From positions 10,068,601 to 10,093,127 of the forward strand of contig BFEA01000003.1 in NCBI GenBank assembly GCA_003427395.1: DNA of 24,527 bases, read 5' to 3'. This document shows, piece after piece, positions 9,212 to 17,955 of this stretch. The notes below the pieces were generated by a model. That model searched no databases. It was not told the origin of the DNA and saw nothing but the letters and a program-made list of their open reading frames with translations. A program made the translations under genes and the position numbers. The DNA is from Chara braunii (Eukaryota > Streptophyta > Charophyceae > Charales > Characeae). Each line of letters starts with the position of its first letter. Position 1 is the stretch's first letter.

Positions 9212-9756
9212 TTTCGGGGTCCATACTGCAAAATGTACTGCTGGTGAAATTCTTCGATCACAAGCTCAGTTGGTGCATGAGGAGGTAGAGGAATAAAATT
9301 CAGAAATTTGGAAAAGTGATCCACAATGACCATGACTTGTGAATGTCCTCCCTTGCTCACCTTCCCCATGTCTGTGAAATCAATAGAGACCGACTCACCG
9401 GGCCCATTAGGAATTGGGAGGGGTTTCAGCAGGCCATAAGGCCTATGCCTATGGACCTTGGTTCTTTGATAGACTTGACATTCAACAATGAATTTCTGAG
9501 CAGATCCCTTCATTCCCGGCCAATCAAACTGCTGCAAAAGACTTTCGTAAGTCTTCTCAAAGCCGAAGTGTCCACTCCGACCATGTGCCAAATCCAAGAA
9601 ATGAGTCCGGAGAGGCTCATGGTTGGGTACACACAAACGATCAAACTTCCCATACCGGCGGAATACAAGACCCTCGCACTCATGAAAATCAGGCTGACTG
9701 CTAGGGTCAGCCTTGAGCTGCTCAAGGATGGGACTAAGGTCCGGATCCTTGGCAGT
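9202..9756 (-). pseudogene. pol: Integrase zinc-binding domain and first core half of element B
   Basis: After a TAG at 9760-9762 the frame is open to about 9205. The N-terminal zinc domain shows His in AHGRSGHFG and then CQVY where the family has CQVC. The Tyr codon at 9469-9471 replaces the fourth zinc ligand and is explicable by one G-to-A change. Next come PLPIPNGPG, the first catalytic Asp in SIDFTDM, and VMVIVDHFSK. The frame is lost just before the second catalytic Asp. Confidence 0.88.
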
Positions 9757-9759
9757 GTG

Positions 9760-10361
9760 TTAGACCAGATCCTCCTTCACTTTCCTTCGGAGGTCATACG
9801 AGCTCACAAGGCAAGTCAAAAACTCCGGATGACGCAACAAAGCATCAACAACACGATTATAACAGCCTTTCTTATGCTTCAGTTCTAAATTGTAAACATC
9901 AATGTCATGCAGCCAGCGGGTCAATGTCGGAGAGAAATCAGTTTGCGTTTTAATCCACTGCAAGGTCCGATGATCTTAGTAGACCTTGAAGAAGGGACCC
10001 AAGTGGTAGTGCTTCCAATGTGTGAGCGCTTCTCGCAACGCATAGAGCTCACGCATATATGTGGAGGTAGCTACCTTGTGGTTGGGCATGCGTTTGCTGT
10101 AAGCGGACGTAGGCCATCGCCATCATCTTGTTGCAGCACTACACCAATCCCATACTGGCTCGCGTCCGTAGTGACCACGAACGTGAGGTTGGGATCCGCA
10201 ATGCGGAGCACAGGATGACTTACCAAAGCCTCTTTCAAGGCTTGAAACGCAGTCTCGCACTTCTCACACCACGCATAGGCAACATTTTTGCTTGTTAGTC
10301 TCGAGAGTGGGTGAGCAATGACATAAAATTTGGGCACAAACTTCCGGTAATATGAAGCCAA
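9760..10361 (-). pseudogene. pol: RNase H domain of element B
   Basis: The first part (10361-10071) contains GLASYYRKFVP, AFQALKEAL and the first catalytic Asp in TTDASQYGIG. Near 10085 the reading changes frame. The second frame carries STYMRELYAL, then a TAA at 9976-9978 within the usual TDHRTL motif, and VVDALLRHP. It ends at the TAG at 9760-9762. Frame change and stop inactivate it. Confidence 0.86.
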
Positions 10362-10403
10362 ACCAAGGAAAGAATGCAGTTTGCGTACGTTTGCCGGTTG
10401 AGG

Positions 10404-10661
10404 TCACTTTCGTATGACCTCAACCTTGGTTGCCTCCGGCTCAAGGTCGTTTGCAGACAACCGGTGCCAAAGATAGATGACGTTGTCCCTTCCAAACTCA
10501 GATTCCTCTAAGTTGAGGTGCAGTTGTGTCTCCTTGAGGACTTGCAAAACCTCCTCAAGGTGTTTGACGTGCTCTTCCATGGACTTGCTGAAAATCAAGA
10601 TGTCGTCAAGGTAAACAACCACAAACTTGTTGAGTTGATGGCGGAGAACCTTGTCTAGCAT
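10404..10661 (-). pseudogene. pol: Reverse transcriptase palm/thumb of element B
   Basis: From about 10661 this frame carries [16 protein letters not shown], with the YLDD box at 10602-10613 intact, and the thumb helices. The thumb motif usually read as YLGH is YLWH here. A TGA at 10404-10406, where a Trp is expected in the KWPQP region, ends the frame. The same frame then runs on into RNase H. Sequence upstream of 10661 in this frame is not genuine. Confidence 0.87.
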
Positions 10662-11805
10662 TCGTAAGACCGAAGGGCATAACAATGAATTCGTACAACC
10701 CATCGCGTGTTTTGAATGTAGTTTTGTGCTGGTCGCTCGTATCAATTTCAATGTGGTGGTAGCCAGACTTGAGGTTGATCTTGGAGAAGACCTTGCACCC
10801 ACCTGCAGCATCTAGCAGATCGTCTATGCGAGGCAAGGGATGAGCATTCTTTCGGGTGATACGGTTTAGGCCACGATAGTCAATACACATCCGGAGTTTG
10901 CCTCCTTTCTTAGGCACAAACAAGACAGGTGCACCGAACTCAGACTCGCTAGGCCTAATCCATCCACGATCAATCATATCATCAATTTGTCTCCTCAACT
11001 CCTCCAACTCGCCTTGTCCCATACGGTAGACGCAGCCCTTTGGAGGAACACTCCCTTCTATTATCTCGATCTTGTGTTTGACCGGACGCTCGGGAACTCC
11101 CCGAGGTTCAGCCAGAACTTGAGGAAATCGATCTAATAGACGGCGGATGTTTGTTGGGACTTCCGGTGGAGGATCATCCTCATCAGGAGAGAGAAAATCA
11201 GATCGAGAATTTACAACAATTACAACCGAATTTGAAGTACTTGGATCAGAAGTAGACTGATTTTTTACAGTAGAAGTAGATGGAACAAAAGTAGAGGTAG
11301 TAGAAGTAGAATTACTTTCCGAGGCAAAAAATGCAGCAAAAGTAGAAGGCACATGGAGAGGCTTTACAAGAGCTCCATGCACATGCTCAACTTCCTTGCG
11401 CCTGTGCACTGATTTGCAGAATTCGTTTGCACTCAAAAGAGTCACAGGGGACCCGCGCGTCTCGTCCAATCGAACGGTACGCTCGTTCCCCTTGGCATCA
11501 CGCACCACGAACTGAGTATCCGCCCACGTGGTCCTTAGACAATGAGCCTTTAACCAGCCCAAGCCAATGACCGTGCCGAAAGGACACTTGTCCATGACAT
11601 AAAAGTTCAGCTCATGTGTGACTGTGCGATCCTTGTCAAAAGTGATGTGCACACCTTTGACAACATATGTTGAGGTGACAACCTCTTGGTTGCCTACCTG
11701 GGTCTGACAAGGGTTCTGCAATTCCACTTGCTTCATTCCCAGGCCCGCCTTACGAATCCCGTTGGGAGAAAAGAAGTTAGTCGTTGAGCCAGTATCAATC
11801 AACAC
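10606..11805 (-). pseudogene. pol: Protease and reverse transcriptase N-terminal half of element B
   Basis: An open frame of 399 codons starts within the protease; the true frame extends upstream to a TAG at 11884-11886. The protease active site [11 protein letters not shown] is intact. A Ser/Thr-rich linker (about residues 165-210) leads to the reverse transcriptase: [40 protein letters not shown] and [10 protein letters not shown]. The palm motif then reads KINL instead of KIDL: the catalytic Asp is Asn (codon 10774-10776, G-to-A type). MPFGLTNA follows, and the frame is lost near 10680, so the last 16 or so residues are spurious. Confidence 0.92.
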
Positions 11806-11883
11806 ACGGATGTATCGGCGGTTAATGAGCAGCTTAAAGAAGATCAGTTCTACACTCCCTTGAACACGGTGTTGCTGCTTGAG

Positions 11884-12097
11884 CTACAGCCAATGTTCCA
11901 GGTGAGAGTGGAAGTTGACTTCCTTAGTCTCCTCCAAAGGCTCAGTGTGAAGTACTTGAACTGCAACAACCTAGGATTCAGCATCAGTCCGGGCTTCAAG
12001 AGCAGGTTGTTGATCAGATTCAGGCTCCTTGGAGGGCCTGCAACTGACTGTTCAGCTTCCCTTGTTGTAGAGAGTGTTGATGACACTTCTACGCCCT
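11884..12097 (-). other. Degenerate gag-pol junction of element B
   Basis: This stretch lies between the gag stop and the open protease frame. The pol frame read upstream from the protease meets TAG at 11884-11886, another TAG near 11970 and TGA at 12052-12054. Short acidic open pieces between them look like the original linker. The present frame relation between gag and pol equals a +1 shift, but no slippery site can be identified with confidence. Confidence 0.5.
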
Positions 12098-13765
12098 TTA
12101 CCTGTTTCCCTGCAGACGATAGCATTCCTGCACATCGTGCCCAGACTTTTGACAATGCAAGCACACGTGCAATTTGGATCTTCTCTCCCATTCTTTTTTA
12201 CCAATGCGCAGGGCTTCCCAAGACTTGGTGGAAGCATCCTCCAGTTTCTCAAGGATCTTTGCATTCTTGGGGAGGTGTGCTATAGTTCCCTTACCTGAAC
12301 CACGGTTAGGCCCCTTGCATGAAGCAGTCTTTTTAAAGGCATTGCATTTCTCTTCAGTATTCATGTCAGACTCAAGGGCTGATGTAGAACAGCCCACGCC
12401 GGAGCCCGACTCTAGATCGTCATCTAAAGACAGATCATCCACATAGGACTGATCCTCAGCCTCCCGAAGTTCATGCAGGGCAAGCTGGTTGCTGCTTCCG
12501 TACCACTTGCGTTGTGAGGTTCTACCTGCAGCGGGTGTCTTCGCACGCCTGGCGAGGTCCTTGGCTTCTAGATTGACTAGATCCGTCAGTAGCTCACACC
12601 AAGTCGTATGGTCCTTGAGTCCTAGTCGGGAGACATAGCCTTCAGGGGCCACTCCCATTACTACATCCATGCAAGACACGTCAGTCCATCCCAGGTTTGG
12701 AGTAGTGAACAGACCAGTCAAGTGCTGCTCCAAAGCCTGCATGGAAGTCCTCCACTTTTGCCCCTTGAGGGCCTCAAGCTTTAGCCTTGCCTTGAGCGCA
12801 GCGTGCTTATCTTGATACTGCGCGATGAGGAGGTCCTCAAGAATATGTACAGGAGTTGCCTTCAACCACTCAGTCAGGTCAATCGTCTCATAACCTGCAG
12901 TAAGAGTTTGGAGTTCTATGAAACTCCGTACGGCGGGCTCAGTATTTGTGCCCATGATCATGCTTCGGTCTTCATGCGGTGTTCGCAGTACCTCGAAGTA
13001 TGAGCGCATTGAGCTGATCCAAGAGGTGATGTTCCCCTTCCCGTCGTACTTGGACGGCAGTGTGGCCGCCCTCTTGTCCACTACAGTACCGTTGTATTGT
13101 ATGTCAGTAAGAATTGCGGCGTTTTGGGCTGATGTTCCTGCATTTGGGACTAGGACCAGTGCCGAACTGTCGGCGCTGCCGCTTGAGGAGCTGACACTGG
13201 TTCCTGCACTCGTCACAGTTCCACTTGCTCTCGACACGAGGACTGTGTTAGGGTGAGAGACTGGGACTGCAGCAGGACGAGGATTAGGAGGACGGGGGGC
13301 AGGCAGTTGGGACTGTTTGAGGCTGACTATCTCAGCCTGCAGCTCTTGGATCCGCTGCTCTAAAGCTGTCACACGGGACTCGGGATCTTCCAAGGTCCGC
13401 AATTGAACCAAGGCTAGCGTCTCTTGGAACCGGTCGTCACTAGATTCCGGAACCTCGATGAGGGTCACTTGTGTAGCCATACTTGTGGCTTTGGCTGCTG
13501 CCTTTGCCTCCCTCTCTTTGTGCATTGCGTCCTCATAAAGTTTCTGAAAGAAAGGTTTCTCGCTCTCGGCCGCTGCATCCAGCATGGCCTTCCATTGCTC
13601 GAATGTGATTTCTGCCATGCCGGAGGATAGGGCGTCAGTAGATCTCTCAAGAGGGGCCCGCAGACGAACACTCCTCTTACCCCTCCTCACACTCTCAAAA
13701 GGAACACCTTCTCTCTCCCTTCTCTCTCTTTCCGCTTTCTGCGCACGCGTCTCAATACCGGACAT
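12098..13765 (-). CDS. gag: Gag of element B, 555 aa, uninterrupted
   Basis: This is the only long intact coding region in the window. The N-terminal 60 residues are rich in Arg, Lys and Glu. A predicted coiled coil covers about residues 115-155 (leucine-spaced ALEQRIQELQ). A Pro/Ser/Thr/Ala-rich linker (about 155-225) and a capsid-like helical region follow. An acidic stretch (DDLSLDDDLE) precedes a single zinc knuckle, CLHCQKSGHDVQEC, at residues 535-548 (12122-12163). The ATG at 13765 is the first in frame. Pol lies in a different frame beyond a 200-base gap with stops (12052, 11884), so it may have been reached by frameshifting or the junction has decayed. Confidence 0.88.
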   Translation of the reverse strand: MSGIETRAQKAERERREREGVPFESVRRGKRSVRLRAPLERSTDALSSGMAEITFEQWKAMLDAAAESEKPFFQKLYEDAMHKEREAKAAAKATSMATQVTLIEVPESSDDRFQETLALVQLRTLEDPESRVTALEQRIQELQAEIVSLKQSQLPAPRPPNPRPAAVPVSHPNTVLVSRASGTVTSAGTSVSSSSGSADSSALVLVPNAGTSAQNAAILTDIQYNGTVVDKRAATLPSKYDGKGNITSWISSMRSYFEVLRTPHEDRSMIMGTNTEPAVRSFIELQTLTAGYETIDLTEWLKATPVHILEDLLIAQYQDKHAALKARLKLEALKGQKWRTSMQALEQHLTGLFTTPNLGWTDVSCMDVVMGVAPEGYVSRLGLKDHTTWCELLTDLVNLEAKDLARRAKTPAAGRTSQRKWYGSSNQLALHELREAEDQSYVDDLSLDDDLESGSGVGCSTSALESDMNTEEKCNAFKKTASCKGPNRGSGKGTIAHLPKNAKILEKLEDASTKSWEALRIGKKEWERRSKLHVCLHCQKSGHDVQECYRLQGNR

Positions 13766-15091
13766 AGATAGTTCAGATAAAAGAAAAACAGTAAGTCACA
13801 AAGAGTAGAAGGTAGAACTCCTAGCCGGAGCGGCAATTCATTTGGACTTAGAGAATGGCATTCACGCAATAGAAAAAAAATAAAAATAAATAAAAATAAA
13901 AAAGAGGACTGACTTAACGAACGGGCCCGATCAGATTAGCTGAACATCCCCTCTTGTCTAACCTGACAAGGAACATGTACCACAATAAGTCAGCCGAAGA
14001 AAACTAACCGCAGCAATGGAGATTTCGAGGGGTGCAGACAGTCGCCGAGCCAGACGCGGGGTAGTATGTGAAAACAGGCAGTAAGACCAGTCAAGATCCC
14101 CTTGAAAGGAATGCCCTTACTAGTCGTGTATCCCTCCAGATTCAGCACGGCAAAGAAATGCGTTGACGACAACAAATTTGGTCTTAAAGGTCCTGTCCCA
14201 TTGGGACTGGTCCCATTGAGTCCCGAAGGGTCCCAAGTAGGTCGTGGACCAGGTCCAACGAGATAGGTGTACCAAGTCAGTCCCAAACTGCCTCTACCGT
14301 ATTGAAAAGGAAAAGACAACTTTCAGCAAGAACTTACCCCTACAGCCGTTCAGAAGTGAAAAGACAATGCACCGTCGAAAGATTGTCATTGAGAACAAGA
14401 TACATCATCCATCCATCCATCAGGTGAGAAAGCAATCCACATGCTAACACACACAACCAAGACCGCAAAGAAGAGGAAGAGAGGCCAGCACACCCCTGCA
14501 GGCCATGAAGCACCAAGCAACCTACCACGGGCATAACCAGGTCACACGACACTTACTTGTGAGGCCCGGCCTCCAAAGATGGACAACGACTCGCCCCCCT
14601 CTCTCATAGGTCCTCCTGACCCCTAGCTACCACTACACGAAGTGTCCTAGCATGACTAAAAGGGCCTCCCTACACCCCTATTACAACGTCGGATCCTTTG
14701 TCGATGTCTGAAGACCAAAGTAGCAACTTGCAGCTCTTCGATGCAGATATGGCAGCCTCTGATCAAGTCTCCCTCTTGAGGGGAAGCCCAAAAGTCACTC
14801 AAATGTCTTCTTGAAGTGCAGATTCCAGGTGCGAGTACCTCTCCCTCTCTACTCCCTCTCGCTTACTCCAATCAGCCTCCTTTGTGTCTCGCCACCCCAT
14901 CCAAGCACACAAGCAACCTGGTCAGGTCTGATGTCGACCCTACATGACCTAACCAGGTGGGGGCAGTATCCACATACCTCACTGCCCCTCTTAACCCTAA
15001 CTTCCCAACCCTAATCCGAGATAAGGTTAGCCCTAACCTAATTTGGAATTAGGTTTAGGGTGACTAACACCTCTCGCCAGCAAGTAAGTCC
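13766..15091 (-). other. Long leader of element B, between primer site and gag
   Basis: About 1.33 kb lies between the primer binding site and the gag start, with only short open frames and no recognisable domain. It contains an (ATCC)n stretch (about 14404-14422), a GGTCC/GGGAC-rich palindromic patch (about 14190-14290) and a cluster of telomere-like AACCCTA motifs next to the primer site. Such leaders normally hold packaging and dimerisation signals; that role is inferred. Confidence 0.7.
15031..15060 (-). repeat. Hairpin of telomere-like motifs beside primer site of element B
   Basis: CCCTAACCTAATT (15031-15043) pairs with AATTAGGTTTAGGG (15047-15060) with one bulged base and a 3-base loop. 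Neighbouring TAACCCTAA-type motifs lie at about 14993 and 15006. The hairpin starts 32 bases from the primer binding site, on the leader side. Confidence 0.8.
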
Positions 15092-15103
15092 GCTCCGATA
15101 CCA
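15092..15103 (-). promoter_or_regulatory. Primer binding site of element B (initiator Met tRNA type)
   Basis: On the minus strand TGGTATCGGAGC lies two bases inside the end of the 5' LTR. Plant LTR elements commonly have TGGTATCAGAGC here, complementary to the 3' end of initiator Met tRNA. One base differs. Confidence 0.88.
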
Positions 15104-15105
15104 AT

Positions 15106-16464
15106 TGTTCCTGGTCATTCCCACAATGCAAATTCACAATGAAAGACAATGCCACCAATTGCGAAAGAAATGAAAGCACTTGCAAAGAGATAGAGACCAA
15201 AGAAGAGAGAAAGAAGAAGAAGAAGAAGAAGAAGAAGAAGAAGAAGAAGAAGAAGAAGACGAAGAAGAAGATGCACACCAGCAAGACCAATGACAAATCC
15301 CCCTTCTCTCTCCACCTTCCTCCTCCTTCTTCACTTCGTCAATCTTATTCTTCTTCCAATAATAAGAATAATAACAATGAGTGGATGATCCGAAGTTCCC
15401 TCTTACTGCTGAACACAACAACAGGTCCACCATAGCTATGGCTTCCCTCCTTCTTCCTCCTCTCACATGCCTAGGCTACGACGGTCTACTAAGGGCCCTG
15501 CCCTCCTATCCAAAGGACAACCCAAAGCAGCTATGGCGCTGCACTCCTGTCCAAAAGACAACCCAAAGCAGCTATGTCGCTGCTGACTAAGCCGCCATGC
15601 CTGACTCTGCCTTGAGCTTCCTTGGTGCGGCACTACCCCAACTGGGGCCTTCCGGATGCAGCGCCCAACAAGGTGATGAGGATGGTGTCCACCATAGCCA
15701 GGTAGGTGCCTCGCCGCTCTCCTCCTTCGCCCCCTTCTTCCTCCTCCTCAAGCTGGGCTGCTCGCCATAGCCAGGCTGAGCGCCCAACTGCCCTTCTCCT
15801 CCAGGCAGCGCTGCACCAGTCCAGCGCTTGGCTCAGCAGCATGTCGCCAATCCTTGCATACCGCAAATGAGGAGGAACCTCCGGAAGATATAGCGGCCTA
15901 CTGGCCTCTTGGGCGGTGACTTCCTAGGCTGAGCGGCCTCCCAGCAACCGGTACCTCCTCCCTTTCGGAGGGAAACATCATTGCAAGCTCTGCTATCGTC
16001 CGCACAGGCCCTAGACTCAGGCTACTTGGACTGGTACCGGCCTACCTCTAACCTACCACTACTGGGCCTCTAAAAATGCCCTCTTTTTGTCTTCTTCTGC
16101 CTGGCCTCCAGTACTCGACACCCCTACCACTACTTGAGTGGTACCGGCCTACCTGCTACTTGAGTGTTTTTCCCCGCTGCTCTAAGTGTCGTGGGCCTAC
16201 CCCCGCTACTTGAGTGTTTTCCCCTCAAAGTCACGGCCACAGGTAACCGGCACAGCGGGGCCTTTCAACCAACAAGTACCCTTGCGGGTCACACACACAC
16301 TCAGCTGACAAGCACTCAGACAGGCATGCAAACCAGTAGGCACGCACACACACATAGACTTGGAAACCACAGCAGACTGAGGGAATCTCAGCAAGGCATT
16401 CATTCCAGCGGCAAATCCCAAAAATCAGCAGTGTTCTCAGTCTGTGGTTTGGCGGGTCATTACA
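15106..16464 (-). repeat. 5' LTR of element B
   Basis: Matches the 3' LTR at 6901-8189 and ends two bases before the primer binding site. It is 70 bases longer overall. The main difference is an extra segment at 16231-16356 containing CA-rich repeats. The GAA tract here (15211-15270) is shorter and purer than in the other LTR. A candidate TATA element (CTATATCT on the minus strand) lies near 15890 and is also present in the 3' LTR. Confidence 0.93.
15211..15270. repeat. GAA microsatellite in 5' LTR of element B
   Basis: A tract of about 20 GAA units with a single GAC interruption near 15259, at the position matching 7015-7100. Confidence 0.95.
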
Positions 16465-16779
16465 AAAGAAATTAATTTCGACGAAGATTAATTGAATTTA
16501 TTCAAAAATAATTGAGGAGTTCAAAAATATATTTTACAAGAAAAAAATAAAAATGTGAGATTTCAAAAAAAGAATTGGTCAACTCCGAAGTATTTCCGAA
16601 TTAAATTTAACTTCGGATTAATTAAATTTATTTGAAAAGAATTAGCAAAAGAAAGAAAAAAAAAATAAAAATATATTTTGCAAGAAAAACATCAAAAAAA
16701 AGGAAAAGGTTGAAATTCCAAATTAATTCGGAAGTAATTCCAAGTTAATTTCGAATTAATAATTGATGAATTCGAAAGG
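16465..16779. repeat. AT-rich repeat block, right
   Basis: An AT-rich stretch with at least two degenerate copies of a unit of about 130-140 bases. Compare GATTAATTGAATTTATTC near 16485 with GATTAATTAAATTTATTT near 16615, and ATATTTTACAAGAAAAA near 16530 with ATATTTTGCAAGAAAAA near 16673. It shares motifs with 6435-6623. No genes are visible. Confidence 0.65.
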
Positions 16780-17399
16780 TGCAAGGAACCTGACTGCTCA
16801 CAGCTTGCTTGAGTGCATCAAACCGCATGCATACATGTCATCACACGTACAAAGTGGTCTCACACAAAACCAGATTGAGAGGAGATAAGAACCAAGTAGC
16901 GCAGCTTATATTATCAATGTCACTTAATACAAAGAGTATCATGAGTTCCAGACTTCAGCGCCAACAAGAGGTAAGTCTCCCTCGTCATACAACAGCATGG
17001 GACCTAGCTCAGCCAGCGTCCTCCTTTAGATCACAAGTGTGGCGCCAACAGGTAAGTGTCCACCATATCCAGAAACACTCCCTGTCTTCTCTCTCTTGCT
17101 CTCTTCTCTCTCAATAACTCTACCTTGGTTCTCTTCCCTTCACTATGCATGCACACTCTCACCTACGAAGATCTACTCTGAATGTCACTCACTGATAACC
17201 CACTACTGACTATCCCTACTACTACTAACATAGGCTGGCGCAGTTATGGCTTCCCTGCAGCCAGCGCCCATCCTCATTTCCTCTCTGGCGCAACTCCTTC
17301 TTCAGCGCCCAACTCTCCGCACTATAGCGCACAAGTGCCTCAACACTTCCACGCATCAATGCCCATGAGAATCTGTCTCTAGGGGAGGCTGCCTCGTTT

Positions 17400-17405
17400 C
17401 TTATA
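17400..17405 (-). promoter_or_regulatory. TATA box candidate in LTR of element C
   Basis: Minus-strand TATAAG in the context CACTATAAGAAACG, in the middle of the proposed 3' LTR and pointing in the element's direction of transcription. Confidence 0.45.
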
Positions 17406-17599
17406 GTGCTGGCCTCCCCTGGCGAGGTCTGAATTTTGTCTGTCCTGGTCCTTTCCCAGTCCCAGCCTCTGTGTATGTGTCCCAGATCCCTTTCCTTTAG
17501 GGGTTGCTGCTGCTGCGGCCTTCAGGCCTTGATTTCGGACTCCCAATCTGAATCTTTGAATCCGGACAGGAACTTAACTCTTTGACTTATGTTAGACAG

Positions 17600-17704
17600 A
17601 CACTCTTCCTGCACGAACAAACACTCTTCCTGCACGAACAAACACATTGACTGCATGTACAGACACATCCCTTGTTTGAATAGACATGACTTGCATTGCC
17701 CCTG
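17600..17704. repeat. 21-bp minisatellite in U3 of element C
   Basis: Two perfect 21-base units (17600-17620 and 17621-17641) are followed by three diverged copies (17642, 17663, 17684). Because 21 is a multiple of three, the minus strand reads as a seven-residue repeat beginning CLF, which is likely an accident of the repeat and not a protein. The array lies upstream of the TATA candidate. Confidence 0.85.
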
Positions 17705-17955
17705 GCGAACAGATGTGACCTCCAAATCTAAACATGGTGACTGTTTGTCCAAAGCCCAACCATGACCTTTGACATTGTCTTTACTTTAGCCAAGATGTGA
17801 CCTTTGACCCAGAGAACATGTTTTTTAACCTGCTTTCACGAATTAGGCTCTGGGCGAGGGACCCCCAATATGTTGCTTTCGTCGAACAGGGGCTGAATCG
17901 GGTAAAGGCCCTTTTACTCTCGCCGGCCTAGATTCGAACTCCTCTGAGAAAATCT

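Larger units (their letters stand above)
6901..16464 (-). mobile_element. Element B: full-length Ty3/gypsy LTR retrotransposon
   Basis: On the minus strand the order is 5' LTR (16464-15106), primer binding site (15103-15092), leader, gag (13765-12098), pol (11883-8269), polypurine tract (8202-8190) and 3' LTR (8189-6901). The two LTRs are recognisably the same sequence over their length and share TG...CA ends. Total length is about 9.6 kb. Gag is open, but pol is broken, so the copy is non-autonomous. No exact target-site duplication is seen: the flanks are GAAG on the left and AAAG on the right, which match at 3 of 4 bases only. Confidence 0.95.
16780..17900 (-). repeat. Probable 3' LTR of element C
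   Basis: Non-coding sequence downstream of pol of element C. On the minus strand it has a TATAAG promoter candidate (17400-17405) and ends ...TTCCTTGCA at 16780, just where AT-rich repeat sequence begins. The same ending closes the proposed LTR of element A. The upstream boundary is uncertain (about 17860-17940), as no clean polypurine tract next to a TG could be chosen. No second copy lies in the window, so the LTR identity is inferred from position and structure. Confidence 0.5.

Noticed and set aside
13990-14319. 109-codon minus-strand frame in the leader of B
   Set aside because: No domain, no homology I recognise and a composition like the surrounding leader; probably chance.
6895-16468. 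Target-site duplication for element B
   Set aside because: The flanks are GAAG on the left and AAAG on the right; three matching bases of four is not enough to claim a duplication.
17038-17052. TGGCGCCAACAGG as a Lys-tRNA-like primer binding site on the plus strand
   Set aside because: Only the first seven bases fit, the site lies inside the presumed LTR of C in the wrong orientation, and no gag follows it.
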